From Actinomycetota bacterium (GTDB lineage: Bacteria; Actinomycetota; Actinomycetes; Actinomycetales; Microbacteriaceae): 49,814 nucleotides of DNA. A program made the translations under genes and the position numbers. Position 1 is the first letter of the stretch. Every line of letters begins with the position of its first letter. The DNA lies in the NCBI GenBank assembly GCA_005777405.1, contig SXMH01000050.1, forward strand, positions 1 through 49,814. Direction: 5' to 3'. Positions 17,395 through 25,585 of this stretch are shown here, one piece after another. Below the pieces are notes generated by a model. The model was not told the origin of the DNA and made no database searches. It saw nothing but the letters and a program-made list of their open reading frames with translations.

Positions 17395-19074
17395 TCAGCA
17401 GGTGCGCAGCGCGGCCACGCGCGAACTGAGGGCGCTCGTGCCGCCCACGAGCACCACGTCATCGGTGCCCTGAGTCAAGAGCAGATTGCGCAATTGGGGC
17501 CGGACGCAATCGGGAGTACTCAAGTGCAGCGGGCCGCCGAGTTCGACGGCAAGAGGTGCCGCCCCGAGGGCGTCAGGAAACTGGAGGCCGTTCGCGATCA
17601 CGGCGCCCTCGGCCGAGTCGAAGAAGAAATCGTTGATCAGTTCGCCCGTGGCAAAGCGGTCTGAACCAGCAAAGCGGTAGACATCTCCGAGCCCATAGTC
17701 GTTCTGCCATCGGTTCACGGCAAGCGCAGAGACGGCCGAGTGGCCGCCAGCCACGTAGATCATGCTCGGCTCATAGTCGTTCAGCACGTCGATGGTGGTT
17801 GCACTGAATCTGTCGAGATCACCGTTCACGAGGAGTACGGGAAAGCGTTCAGATCCGGCTGCAGCCGCAGCCGCGAGCGCGTCGGCGAAGTTCGCACCCG
17901 TTGCGATGAACATGCGGTGGCGTGGCGACGACCAGTTTCCCGATTGCACGAGCCGGGCCGACGTCTCGTAGCGGTTGTCCCCGGCGATCCGGCCGACCTC
18001 GCCACCCCACCCAGACAGCAGATCCTCCAGCCGGCGCTCCACCGCTCGAGACACCACGGCGGTGCCGCCGACGATCGTGACGAACTGAGGCTCGAGTCGT
18101 CGAAGCTCCGCAACGGTCGCAGCGGGAAGGCTGCTGGGCGGTGTCAGCAGCAGGGAAGCGCCTTGGCTGGCGGCGACCGGTGCGGCGCTGAGGGCGTCGG
18201 CGAACGACTCGCCGCTCGCAATGAAGACTTGGAAGACTCCGCCCTCTGGGTTGAGCCGTTGCGAGGTGCGAACACTCGTCTCATAACGGTTCGCACCAGA
18301 AAGTCGATCGACCTGCGGGTTCCACGTCGGAGCCACGATCGAGCCTGCGGCTTCGACCTCGCCCGAGGTCAGTGTGAACTGCGTGGCGTCATCGGTGTCA
18401 TCCGTGCCCGGGTGAAAAGTACGGCCGGTGGCGAGCGCTCCGGTCGCCGATCGGGTCTCGAGCACGTACGTGCCGATGGGGAGTCCGTCGAACACGAAGC
18501 TGCCGTTCGACAGCGTCCGGGTGCGGTCGATGGCGATCCACTCGCCCGAGTCATTCTGCCGATGTGCCGTGACGGCGACGCGGTTGCCAGCGCTGGAACC
18601 GCCCGCCGTCTGCACCGTACCGCTGAGCGAGGCAGCGGGCCGGAGTGTCACAGTGATGTCGCGCTCGGCCGAGTCTGGCCAGTCGATGAGGCGAACCGTC
18701 GCGAGCGAGGCGTCGACGACGTCGTTTTCGAAGGTCGGAACTACTCGGTGGCCCGCATAAGCGTTTCCCGCGACCTCGACTCGCAAGTACGCGTCATAAC
18801 CCGCGTAGTTGTCCCAGCTTCTCACCAAGACTCGGCCATCGCTGCCCGTATTCTCGGCGCTGGCGGTGAAGCCCGGAGTGTCGCCGTGCAGACTGTGATC
18901 AAGTCGAACGCGCGCGCCCACGACGGGCGTTGGCCCTGTGCCGTCGTCGAACACGACGAGCACGCGCAGTCGCACATCTGCCGCTGCGGGTGACGCCACT
19001 CCGAGCGGTATCACCAACGCGGCGAGCAGAACGGTGGCGGCGGTGATGCCCACGCGGGCGCGACGACGAAGCAT
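17395..19074 (-). CDS. Secreted protein with Ig/Cna-B-like domains and three CWB2 repeats
   Basis: A 559-residue protein. A signal peptide (MLRRRARVGITAATVLLAALVIPLGVASPAAA) is followed by two beta-rich domains: residues ~33-145 (RLRVLVVFDDG...) and ~146-250 (SLSGTVQTAGGSS...GSFVFDGLPIGTYVLE), the second like carboxypeptidase-regulatory/Cna-B folds and similar to the N-terminal domain of the 40-49 kb array proteins. CWB2 repeats start at ~258 (RLSGANRYETS), ~363 (RIAGDNRYETSAR) and ~465 (RFAGSDRFATGELIN). The last contains the paired cysteines (PDCVR, terminal ALRTC). On the minus strand GAGAGGA precedes the ATG and a TACGGT -10-like element lies ~28 bases upstream, so it appears monocistronic. 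Confidence 0.86.
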   Translation of the reverse strand: MLRRRARVGITAATVLLAALVIPLGVASPAAADVRLRVLVVFDDGTGPTPVVGARVRLDHSLHGDTPGFTASAENTGSDGRVLVRSWDNYAGYDAYLRVEVAGNAYAGHRVVPTFENDVVDASLATVRLIDWPDSAERDITVTLRPAASLSGTVQTAGGSSAGNRVAVTAHRQNDSGEWIAIDRTRTLSNGSFVFDGLPIGTYVLETRSATGALATGRTFHPGTDDTDDATQFTLTSGEVEAAGSIVAPTWNPQVDRLSGANRYETSVRTSQRLNPEGGVFQVFIASGESFADALSAAPVAASQGASLLLTPPSSLPAATVAELRRLEPQFVTIVGGTAVVSRAVERRLEDLLSGWGGEVGRIAGDNRYETSARLVQSGNWSSPRHRMFIATGANFADALAAAAAAGSERFPVLLVNGDLDRFSATTIDVLNDYEPSMIYVAGGHSAVSALAVNRWQNDYGLGDVYRFAGSDRFATGELINDFFFDSAEGAVIANGLQFPDALGAAPLAVELGGPLHLSTPDCVRPQLRNLLLTQGTDDVVLVGGTSALSSRVAALRTC

Positions 19075-19169
19075 GAGTTCCTCTCAGGGGTGTCTGCGCT
19101 CACCGTAGCCGACGGATGAGTGCAATGTCGACAACACCGAACGAGCACTCCCAGCCCGCTCGCTGAGCG

Positions 19170-20981
19170 CTATTGCAGCGTGCCGCCGCCGAGCCCCGCG
19201 AGCCGCACTTGCTCGCCGAACTCGGGCACCGAGGCCGCGAGCTCGTCGAAGGTTCCTGAGCCGACGACGCGGCCCTCGCTGAGAAAGAAGATCTGGTCGG
19301 CGTTCTGCACCGTCGACAGACGGTGGGCCACCGACACGACAGTGGTGGAGCCGCGCAACCCGGCGATGGCCGCAGCGACTGCCGCTTCCGTTGCGGTGTC
19401 GAGGGCGCTCGTCGCCTCATCGAGCACGAGCACGAGGGGCTTGGCGTAGAGGGCGCGCGCGATGCCGAGCCGCTGCCGTTGACCGCCCGAGAGCGCGAGT
19501 CCTCGCTCGCCGATCGGCGCATCGATGCCACCGTCTCGCGCCTCGATCATGTCGAGCAGTTGTGCTTGGGCGAGAGCCTCCCGCACGAGGTCACGGTCGA
19601 CGTCGGCGTTGTTCCAGGCGAGAGCCACGTTCTGCGCCACGGTCGAGTCGAAGAGCGAGACTTCTTGGGGTACATAGGCCACGCGACTGCGCCACCACCG
19701 CGTGACATCGTCGAGTGCAACCGAGCCAGTTTCTCCCTCGACGCGTACGGTGCCGTCGGTGGGCGCGAGCAGACCGAGCATGAGGTCGACGAGAGTGGAC
19801 TTTCCCGCACCGGATGCTCCGACGAGGGCCGCGACCGAGCCGAAGGGGAGCGACAGCGACACATCCTGCAGAGCGGGCTCGGCGTCGGGGGAGTAGCGGA
19901 AGCTGACCTTCTCGAACACGAGTGCGCTCGGCGGCGTGGGCGGCTCGGCGGTGTCGAGAGCATCCGCTGCCCGCGCTGTGGCCGACTCGCTGCGCGCGAT
20001 CTCGTCCAGAACGCGTTCCGCGTGCGGAACGGCCATCTGCACCTGGTTGACGACGCCCTGGAAGCGCACGATCGAGGGGGCGATGCGGAAGCCCGCCACA
20101 CCGAACAGCGCCACGGCTGTGATCGCGCCCGTGATGCCCCCGGTCAGCCAGCCAGTCGCGCCGACGAGCACGAATCCGCCGATGATGCTCGCCTCGAGCA
20201 CGTAGCGGGGCACCTCTTTCAAGAACACGGCGTTGCCGCGTGCCCGTGCCACGTGTCGGCGATTGTCGCGCACGACGTCGCCGATCGCGCCGAGCCGGTC
20301 GCGCAGCGTGATCTCTTTGAGCGCGCCCACCATCTCGGTAATGAGTCGCGACGACGTCAACGAATAACGCAGGGCCACGCCCCCTGCCTCGCGCGAGCGC
20401 CGCGTCACCCAGAGGTAGAGCAAGGCCCCAACGGCGCCGAGGTACAGCATCGAGATCAGAGCGACAAGCGGCTGCACAATGGCGAGCACACCGAGAACCG
20501 CAATGAAGCTCAAGGCTTCACCGAACAAGGTCGCGCCCGGCAGCAACATGCCGGCGATGATGACGTTGACGCTGCCGTCGGTGAGGCGCACGAGATCGGC
20601 CGAGTTGCGCTTCAGTCGCTCTGTCCACGACGACGCCACGTAGGTCTCGAACAGGCGACTGCCGAGCGCGAGCTCGTATTTCGCGAAGCGACGCGTCGCG
20701 AACCACAAGAGCACGACCGCGATGACCGATTTGGCGATGATGAGCCCGCACACCACGCCGAGCAGAATGATGAGTCCGGTCTCGTCGACCGTGCCGAGTA
20801 GCGGCAGGTCGACCGGACCACCCGACAGAATCGGCCCGATCACCACGGCGAGCAAAGCGACGGCCGCGGCATCGAGCACCGCGAGTAGTCCGAGGGTCAC
20901 CGAGTAGAAGGTGAGAAAGCGGCGCGCACCCGGGGGCAGGGTGTCGAGCACACGCTGCGCGGTGCGCCAGGCGGCTTTCAC
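19170..20981 (-). CDS. ABC transporter, fused membrane and ATPase domains (MsbA/PglK-like)
   Basis: A 603-residue exporter half-transporter that should act as a homodimer. About six membrane helices occupy residues ~20-315; the ATPase domain follows with Walker A GASGAGKST, signature LSGGQRQRL, Walker B LVLVLDEATSALD and the H-loop VAHRLST. The length and fold fit lipid or lipid-linked oligosaccharide flippases. PglK-type flipping of an undecaprenyl-linked unit is attractive given the polysaccharide context, but peptide or drug export cannot be excluded from sequence. The GTG start overlaps the stop of the upstream GT4 gene (GTGA), tying it to that GT. Confidence 0.88.
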   Translation of the reverse strand: MKAAWRTAQRVLDTLPPGARRFLTFYSVTLGLLAVLDAAAVALLAVVIGPILSGGPVDLPLLGTVDETGLIILLGVVCGLIIAKSVIAVVLLWFATRRFAKYELALGSRLFETYVASSWTERLKRNSADLVRLTDGSVNVIIAGMLLPGATLFGEALSFIAVLGVLAIVQPLVALISMLYLGAVGALLYLWVTRRSREAGGVALRYSLTSSRLITEMVGALKEITLRDRLGAIGDVVRDNRRHVARARGNAVFLKEVPRYVLEASIIGGFVLVGATGWLTGGITGAITAVALFGVAGFRIAPSIVRFQGVVNQVQMAVPHAERVLDEIARSESATARAADALDTAEPPTPPSALVFEKVSFRYSPDAEPALQDVSLSLPFGSVAALVGASGAGKSTLVDLMLGLLAPTDGTVRVEGETGSVALDDVTRWWRSRVAYVPQEVSLFDSTVAQNVALAWNNADVDRDLVREALAQAQLLDMIEARDGGIDAPIGERGLALSGGQRQRLGIARALYAKPLVLVLDEATSALDTATEAAVAAAIAGLRGSTTVVSVAHRLSTVQNADQIFFLSEGRVVGSGTFDELAASVPEFGEQVRLAGLGGGTLQ

Positions 20982-22222
20982 GCGCGGCCCTCGGCAGGGG
21001 CATCCACCGCGTCGTCACTCGTGGCCTCCGCCGACAGCGCGCCGACCGTGCGCAAGAAGTTGACCTTCTCGATCTCCGAGTGCAGCAGCGGTGCGGCGGC
21101 GTGCGCGGCCTGCTTGAGCGCGTCGATGCGCTCGGCGGTGAGGCTGTTGAGCAGTTCGGCCGTCTTCTCGGGCCCCCATGGCTCGACCACGACGCCGAAG
21201 CCGTAGGGCGCGTGCTCAGCGATCATGACGTCGTTGCGCCCTGTGACCACTCCGATGCGCCCCTGCACGGCTTCGAACAGCTTGTTCGGCAGCATGTAGC
21301 GCACGTTGGGCGACACCGGGCGGTAGACCATCATCGCGAGGTCGTACTCATTAATGGTGCGGGCGATCTCTTTCACCGGCACGCCGGGCCTCATGATGAT
21401 GCGCTCGCCGAACGGGGCCGCAATGCGCCGCACCTCGTCGATCATCTCGTCAGAGCCGGTGAGCATGAGGGTGAGCTCGAAGCGATCATCGAGCAGCGAC
21501 ATCGTGTCGATGAGGTCGCGCAAGCCACGCTCCCAGTGGGCGAGCCCGTGGTAGATCAGTCGAATGCGCGCGGGGTCGACGGGCTGCGGCTCTTGCTCGA
21601 CGTACTCGGGAATGTTGCGCACGACGGCGGGGCGCACCATGCCGTGGTCGCGCACGTAGAGATCAGCGAGGGTCTGCGACACCGTCGACCGTGTCGTGAA
21701 CTGCGCATCGGTCACGCGGCGGCTCAGCCAACGCTGCCAGCTCCACGCGACGAGGCCGAAGGGGGTGCGCTCGCGCATGCGGCCGGTGAAGTACTCGTGC
21801 ATGTCGAGGTGAATGTGCGTGCCAGCGATGGGGCCGAACACATGCGCGTTGCGGCTCCACGGCGCCAACTCGCGGTCGTTGAACACGATGAGGTCGTAGC
21901 TGCCGCTGCGCACGGCCTCGGCCGCAGCAGCCGGAATGCGCTGTTCGATGATGCGCCGAAACTTGGCGGCGTTCGTCATGAAGAGGTGCAGCACGAGTTG
22001 CCGCCACGGGCTCGACTCCCACACGGTGGGCGGCAGCAGCTCGAAGTGCGTGCGCACTTTCGGCGTCGGGTGCGGGCCGTAACCGAGGGTGTCGACCACG
22101 TAGCCTTCGCCGGTGAGCCAGTCGATCTCGCGCCGCACGCGCGGGTCGTTGAGAATCTCGCTGGGCACGGCCAACAGTGCGACGCGTGGTTGCGACGTCG
22201 ATGGCGTCGGGGTCGGCGTCAT
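20978..22222 (-). CDS. Family 4-like glycosyltransferase
   Basis: A 414-residue protein starting at MTPTPTPSTSQPRVALLAVPSEI; AGGAGAG precedes this ATG, and the track extension to 22741 runs through the divergent gene. The N-terminal half has PRVRREIDWLTGEGYVVDTLGYG, typical of GT4 enzymes that begin with a disorganised first Rossmann unit. The C-terminal half shows IRLIYHGLAHWERGLRDLIDTM, RFELTLMLTG and YMLPNKLFEAVQGRIGVV, the donor-binding region. It is co-transcribed with the ABC half-transporter, so it may complete the lipid-linked unit which that transporter moves. Confidence 0.83.
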   Translation of the reverse strand: MTPTPTPSTSQPRVALLAVPSEILNDPRVRREIDWLTGEGYVVDTLGYGPHPTPKVRTHFELLPPTVWESSPWRQLVLHLFMTNAAKFRRIIEQRIPAAAAEAVRSGSYDLIVFNDRELAPWSRNAHVFGPIAGTHIHLDMHEYFTGRMRERTPFGLVAWSWQRWLSRRVTDAQFTTRSTVSQTLADLYVRDHGMVRPAVVRNIPEYVEQEPQPVDPARIRLIYHGLAHWERGLRDLIDTMSLLDDRFELTLMLTGSDEMIDEVRRIAAPFGERIIMRPGVPVKEIARTINEYDLAMMVYRPVSPNVRYMLPNKLFEAVQGRIGVVTGRNDVMIAEHAPYGFGVVVEPWGPEKTAELLNSLTAERIDALKQAAHAAAPLLHSEIEKVNFLRTVGALSAEATSDDAVDAPAEGRA

Positions 22223-22268
22223 GGGCGGGATGCTCTCCTGCAGGGTTTCCGGGGCCCGAGCCGGTGCG

Positions 22269-22282
22269 GCGGGCGCCCGCCA
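22269..22282. repeat. Perfect 14-bp palindrome between divergent GT genes
   Basis: GGCGGGCGCCCGCC is its own reverse complement. It directly abuts a minus-strand TAGGCT element (22288-22283), so it would cover the +1 region of the GT4/ABC operon. The position fits an operator, but in DNA this GC-rich chance palindromes are not rare. Confidence 0.45.
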
Positions 22283-22330
22283 GCCTACCGGCAGGCCGCT
22301 GGGCGCCCCGGGTTTGCGGCACCCCGCTGA

Positions 22331-22336
22331 TACTCT
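22331..22336 (+). promoter_or_regulatory. -10 (TACTCT) of leaderless GT gene
   Basis: TACTCT, six bases, then GTG at 22343. Confidence 0.6.
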
Positions 22337-22342
22337 GACGCC

Positions 22343-23572
22343 GTGTCGCGCCCCCCACGCTCCGTCGTCGAGCGGGCCAAAGACGTTGCGCGTGCTGCGC
22401 TGCGGGCGGGTCTCACGATCGCTCCTCCGGCCTTGGTGACGAGGCTCGTCGATCCGACGCAACGATTCGACGCTCAGCACCCGAGCCCCGCGCTGCACAT
22501 GCCGCGCGACCCTGAGCACGACGTGCGGCTGCTCATCGCGCCGACGAATTCTGCGGGTCAGGGTTGGGCCTGGGCGCGGGCTGCCGAGCGACTGCCCGGC
22601 GTCGTCGCGCGCACGATGCAGATCGATATGCAGCGGTTTCAGCGCTTTCCGGCCGATCAGAGCGTGTCGCGCGGCGAGTACCGGTGGTCGACCCGCTGGC
22701 AGCGGGCGCAGCGGCGCTCGGTGCTCGCCGACGTCACGCACGTGCTGCTCGAATCGGCATCACCGTTGTTCGGCGACCCTCACCGGCGAGACGTGCGGGG
22801 TGAAGTGCGCGCGCTGCGCAGGGCGGGCATCCATGTGGCTCTGCTCTTTCACGGCAGTGACATTCGCTCGCCCTCCCGTCATCGTGAGCGAGCGCGGTGG
22901 TCGCCGTTTGGGCCGGGCGGCTGGGATCAGACCGCTGCGCTCGAGCGGGTGACGGCCGAGAACGCTGCACTCGTGCGTGAACTTGATCTGCCGGTCTTCG
23001 TCTCGACGCCCGATCTCTTTCATGACGTCGCGCACGCGCAGTGGCTCCCCGTGGTGGTCGATCCACAGCGCTGGCACACCGAACGGGCTGCGCTCGTCGG
23101 CCGCGAGCGCCCCCTCGTCGTGCACATTCCGAGTCGGTCGATCGTGAAGGGCACCGACCTCATCGATCCGGTGCTGCAACGGCTCGCCGACGAAGGTCTC
23201 ATCGACTATCGCTCGATCACCGGGCTCAGCAACGACGAGATGGTGGGTGCCTACGGAGAGGCCGACGTTGTCGTCGATCAACTGCGCATCGGCACCTACG
23301 GTGTCGCGGCGTGCGAGGCGATGGCTGCTGGTCGCGTGGTCATCAGTCACGTCGACACGGATGCTCGTCGCGAGGTGCGCGACCGCGCAGGTCTCGAGGT
23401 GCCGATCGTCGAGGCGACCGCTGACACCCTCGAGCACGTCGTGCGCGAACTCGTGAGCGACCCGCGCCCCGCTCTCGCGCTCGCCGCGTCAGGCCCCGCT
23501 TTCGTCAACGAGCTCCACGACGGATCCGCTTCTGCGCTGGCCCTCGCAGCGTTTCTTGGTCGTTCAGCATGA
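22343..23572 (+). CDS. GT-B-fold glycosyltransferase-like protein, paralogue B
   Basis: A 409-residue paralogue of the 16205-17392 protein, with matching blocks along its whole length (APTNSAGQGWAWARAAERLPGV, LLFHGSDIRSPSRHRER, LPVFVSTPDLFHDVAHAQWLPVVVD, HIPSRSIVKGTDLIDP, IGTYGVAACEAMAAGRVVISHV). The C-terminal region resembles a GT4 donor site; the conserved HGSD motif in the N-terminal half may mark the acceptor side. It stands alone on a leaderless promoter, unlike paralogue A, which is second in an operon. Two paralogues in one locus suggest related linkages or two branches of the same glycan. Confidence 0.75.
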   Translation: MSRPPRSVVERAKDVARAALRAGLTIAPPALVTRLVDPTQRFDAQHPSPALHMPRDPEHDVRLLIAPTNSAGQGWAWARAAERLPGVVARTMQIDMQRFQRFPADQSVSRGEYRWSTRWQRAQRRSVLADVTHVLLESASPLFGDPHRRDVRGEVRALRRAGIHVALLFHGSDIRSPSRHRERARWSPFGPGGWDQTAALERVTAENAALVRELDLPVFVSTPDLFHDVAHAQWLPVVVDPQRWHTERAALVGRERPLVVHIPSRSIVKGTDLIDPVLQRLADEGLIDYRSITGLSNDEMVGAYGEADVVVDQLRIGTYGVAACEAMAAGRVVISHVDTDARREVRDRAGLEVPIVEATADTLEHVVRELVSDPRPALALAASGPAFVNELHDGSASALALAAFLGRSA

Positions 23573-23588
23573 GCCTCGAGCCGTGCCT

Positions 23589-23608
23589 GTGTTCGTGACG
23601 GCGAACAC
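23589..23608 (+). terminator. Hairpin after paralogue B
   Basis: GTGTTCG, six bases, CGAACAC: a 7-bp stem 17 bases after the GT stop. No T run follows. Confidence 0.45.
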
Positions 23609-23648
23609 GCCCCGCTTGGGGGTCATGTCTCGACGAGCAGTTGAGGGT

Positions 23649-23654
23649 TACCCT
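23649..23654 (+). promoter_or_regulatory. Putative -10 (TACCCT) for CWB2 gene at 23.7 kb
   Basis: TACCCT lies 48 bases before the GTG at 23703, leaving a ~40-base leader that contains the GAGGGGGG ribosome site. A -35 is not evident. Confidence 0.45.
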
Positions 23655-23702
23655 GAGAAGACGAGTGTGTGCGGGGGGCGTGCACCCGAGGGGGGTTCTA
23701 CG

Positions 23703-25541
23703 GTGGCGAGTTCGACGATGTACGGCGCTCTGCGTCGTTCAATGACAGGGGTGCTCGCTGTACTAGCGCTCGCCGGAGGGCTGCTCGTGGCGGCTCCGGC
23801 TCAGGCTGAGACTCTCGACGAACCGAGTCTCGTCGAGCCGACTCTCGTCGATTCTGCCGAGACTCCCGACCGTGCGATCGTCGACACCGGAAGCCTCGAG
23901 CCTGTGGCCGACGCTGCCGACTTCGACCGCGGCTACATCATCAGCGACGCCCAGTTCTACGACAGCGACGCGATGACCGAGGCGCAAATTCAGTCGTTCT
24001 TGACGTCGCGCAGTGCGACCTGCCAGAACACCCGCTGTCTCGACATCTTGCGACAGAACACGATCGATCTCGATCTCTCGCGGTGCAGCGTGTATCGCGG
24101 CGCATCGAATGAGACCGTCGCGCGCATCATCTACAAGGTGCAGCAGGCCTGCGGCATCTCGGCCAAGGTCTTGCTCGTCACTCTGCAGAAAGAGCAGGGT
24201 CTCGTCACGTCGACGGCGCCCACACAGCGTGCGGTCGACTACGCCATGGGTTATGGCTGCCCTGACACCGCGCCCTGCAACGAGGCGTACAAGGGCATCG
24301 CGCCTCAGTTGTTGCGCGCTGCCAACCAGTTCAGGGCCTACCAGGCGAACCCCGGCTCGTACCGCCACCAGGTGGGGGTGCCGATGAACCTCTACTACCA
24401 CCCGAACTCGTGGATTCCTGACCCGCCGACGTGTGGCACCGTGCGCGTGACGATTCGCAACCAGGCGACCGCGGGTCTCTACAACTACACGCCGTACACG
24501 CCCAACACGTCGGCCCTCAACAACCTTTACGGCACCGGCGACAGCTGCGCGAGCTACGGCAACCGCAACTTCTGGCGTTTGTACACCGACTGGTTCGGCA
24601 GCCCCACGGGCCAGATGGCCGATGGCGTGACGGCGAGTCGCGTCTCGGGCGAGAACCGCTACGACACCAGCGCGGCGATCTCGGCGGCGGCCTACGCTGA
24701 GGCCCCCACGGGCGGAACGGTCTTCGTCGCCACCGGAGCATCGTTTGCCGACGGTCTCGCTGCGGCCCCGGCGGCGGCCCAGGTGGATGCCCCGCTCTTG
24801 CTCACCGACACCAGCACGCTCTCGACGAGCGTGCGCCGAGAGATCGAGCGCTTGCAGCCGAGTCTCATCATCATCATGGGTGGTGAAAGCGCCGTGTCGA
24901 GTCGCGTGGCACGACAGCTCAGCGATCTCGCCCCGCAGGTGCGCCGCGATTCCGGAGCAGACCGATACGCCACCGCTCGCGCCATCGCTCGAGCAAACTT
25001 TCCCGAGGGTGCCACCACTGCCTACTTCGCGAGCGGCGGCAACTTCCCCGACGCGCTGGCCGCGAGCGCTGCTGCCGGCGCCGAGGGTGCGCCCGTGCTG
25101 CTGCTGCCCCCCGGCGCGCGCTCTGTCGACGCTGCGACCAAAGCACTTTTGGTTGACCTCGGCGTCACACGTGTGATTCTGGCCGGTGGCACGTCGGTCA
25201 TCAGCACCGACGTTGCAACGTCGGTGCGCTCCGGCACGGCAGTGACCGTGGTGCAGCGGCGCGGCGGCGCTGACCGCTACAAGACAGCTGCAGCGATCAA
25301 CGACGCGTCGTTCCCCGACGCCGAGTTCATGTACCTCGCGAGCGGCGTCTCGTTTCCCGACGCTCTCGCCATTGCAGCGGTCGCGGGTGCCCAGGGGCGG
25401 CCCTTGGCGCTGTCGAACACCACTTGCATTCCGGCCGCAACGGTCGGCTATGCGACCCTCGCGGGCGTCACCCAAGTGCAGCTCGTGGGTGGCACGTCGG
25501 TGCTCACGAGCCGCGTCGGCCGTTTCACTCCCTGCACCTAG
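23703..25541 (+). CDS. Secreted lysozyme-like-domain protein with three CWB2 repeats
   Basis: A 612-residue protein. GAGGGGGG seven bases before GTG 23703 decides the start; the track extension is upstream non-coding. A signal peptide ends near AAPAQAET (residue ~36). Residues ~75-300 form a Cys-rich domain common in actinobacterial wall proteins often labelled hemagglutinin, with a lysozyme/transglycosylase flavour (VLLVTLQKEQGLVTS, AMGYGCPDT, WRLYTDWFG). The Glu in KEQG is a candidate catalytic acid but this is unproven. CWB2 repeats begin at ~311 (RVSGENRYDTS), ~415 (RDSGADRYATAR) and ~519 (RRGGADRYKTAAAIN); the last has NTTCIP and a terminal TPCT. Peptidoglycan cleavage or remodelling while bound to the secondary polymer is the likely role. 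Confidence 0.82.
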   Translation: MASSTMYGALRRSMTGVLAVLALAGGLLVAAPAQAETLDEPSLVEPTLVDSAETPDRAIVDTGSLEPVADAADFDRGYIISDAQFYDSDAMTEAQIQSFLTSRSATCQNTRCLDILRQNTIDLDLSRCSVYRGASNETVARIIYKVQQACGISAKVLLVTLQKEQGLVTSTAPTQRAVDYAMGYGCPDTAPCNEAYKGIAPQLLRAANQFRAYQANPGSYRHQVGVPMNLYYHPNSWIPDPPTCGTVRVTIRNQATAGLYNYTPYTPNTSALNNLYGTGDSCASYGNRNFWRLYTDWFGSPTGQMADGVTASRVSGENRYDTSAAISAAAYAEAPTGGTVFVATGASFADGLAAAPAAAQVDAPLLLTDTSTLSTSVRREIERLQPSLIIIMGGESAVSSRVARQLSDLAPQVRRDSGADRYATARAIARANFPEGATTAYFASGGNFPDALAASAAAGAEGAPVLLLPPGARSVDAATKALLVDLGVTRVILAGGTSVISTDVATSVRSGTAVTVVQRRGGADRYKTAAAINDASFPDAEFMYLASGVSFPDALAIAAVAGAQGRPLALSNTTCIPAATVGYATLAGVTQVQLVGGTSVLTSRVGRFTPCT

Positions 25542-25585
25542 CACCGCGTCACTCAGCGCTTTACTCATCGAGAGGCCTCCACCCC

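Noticed and set aside
19323-20801. 492-residue plus-strand ORF
   Set aside because: Shadow of the ABC half-transporter, whose Walker and signature motifs are intact on the minus strand.
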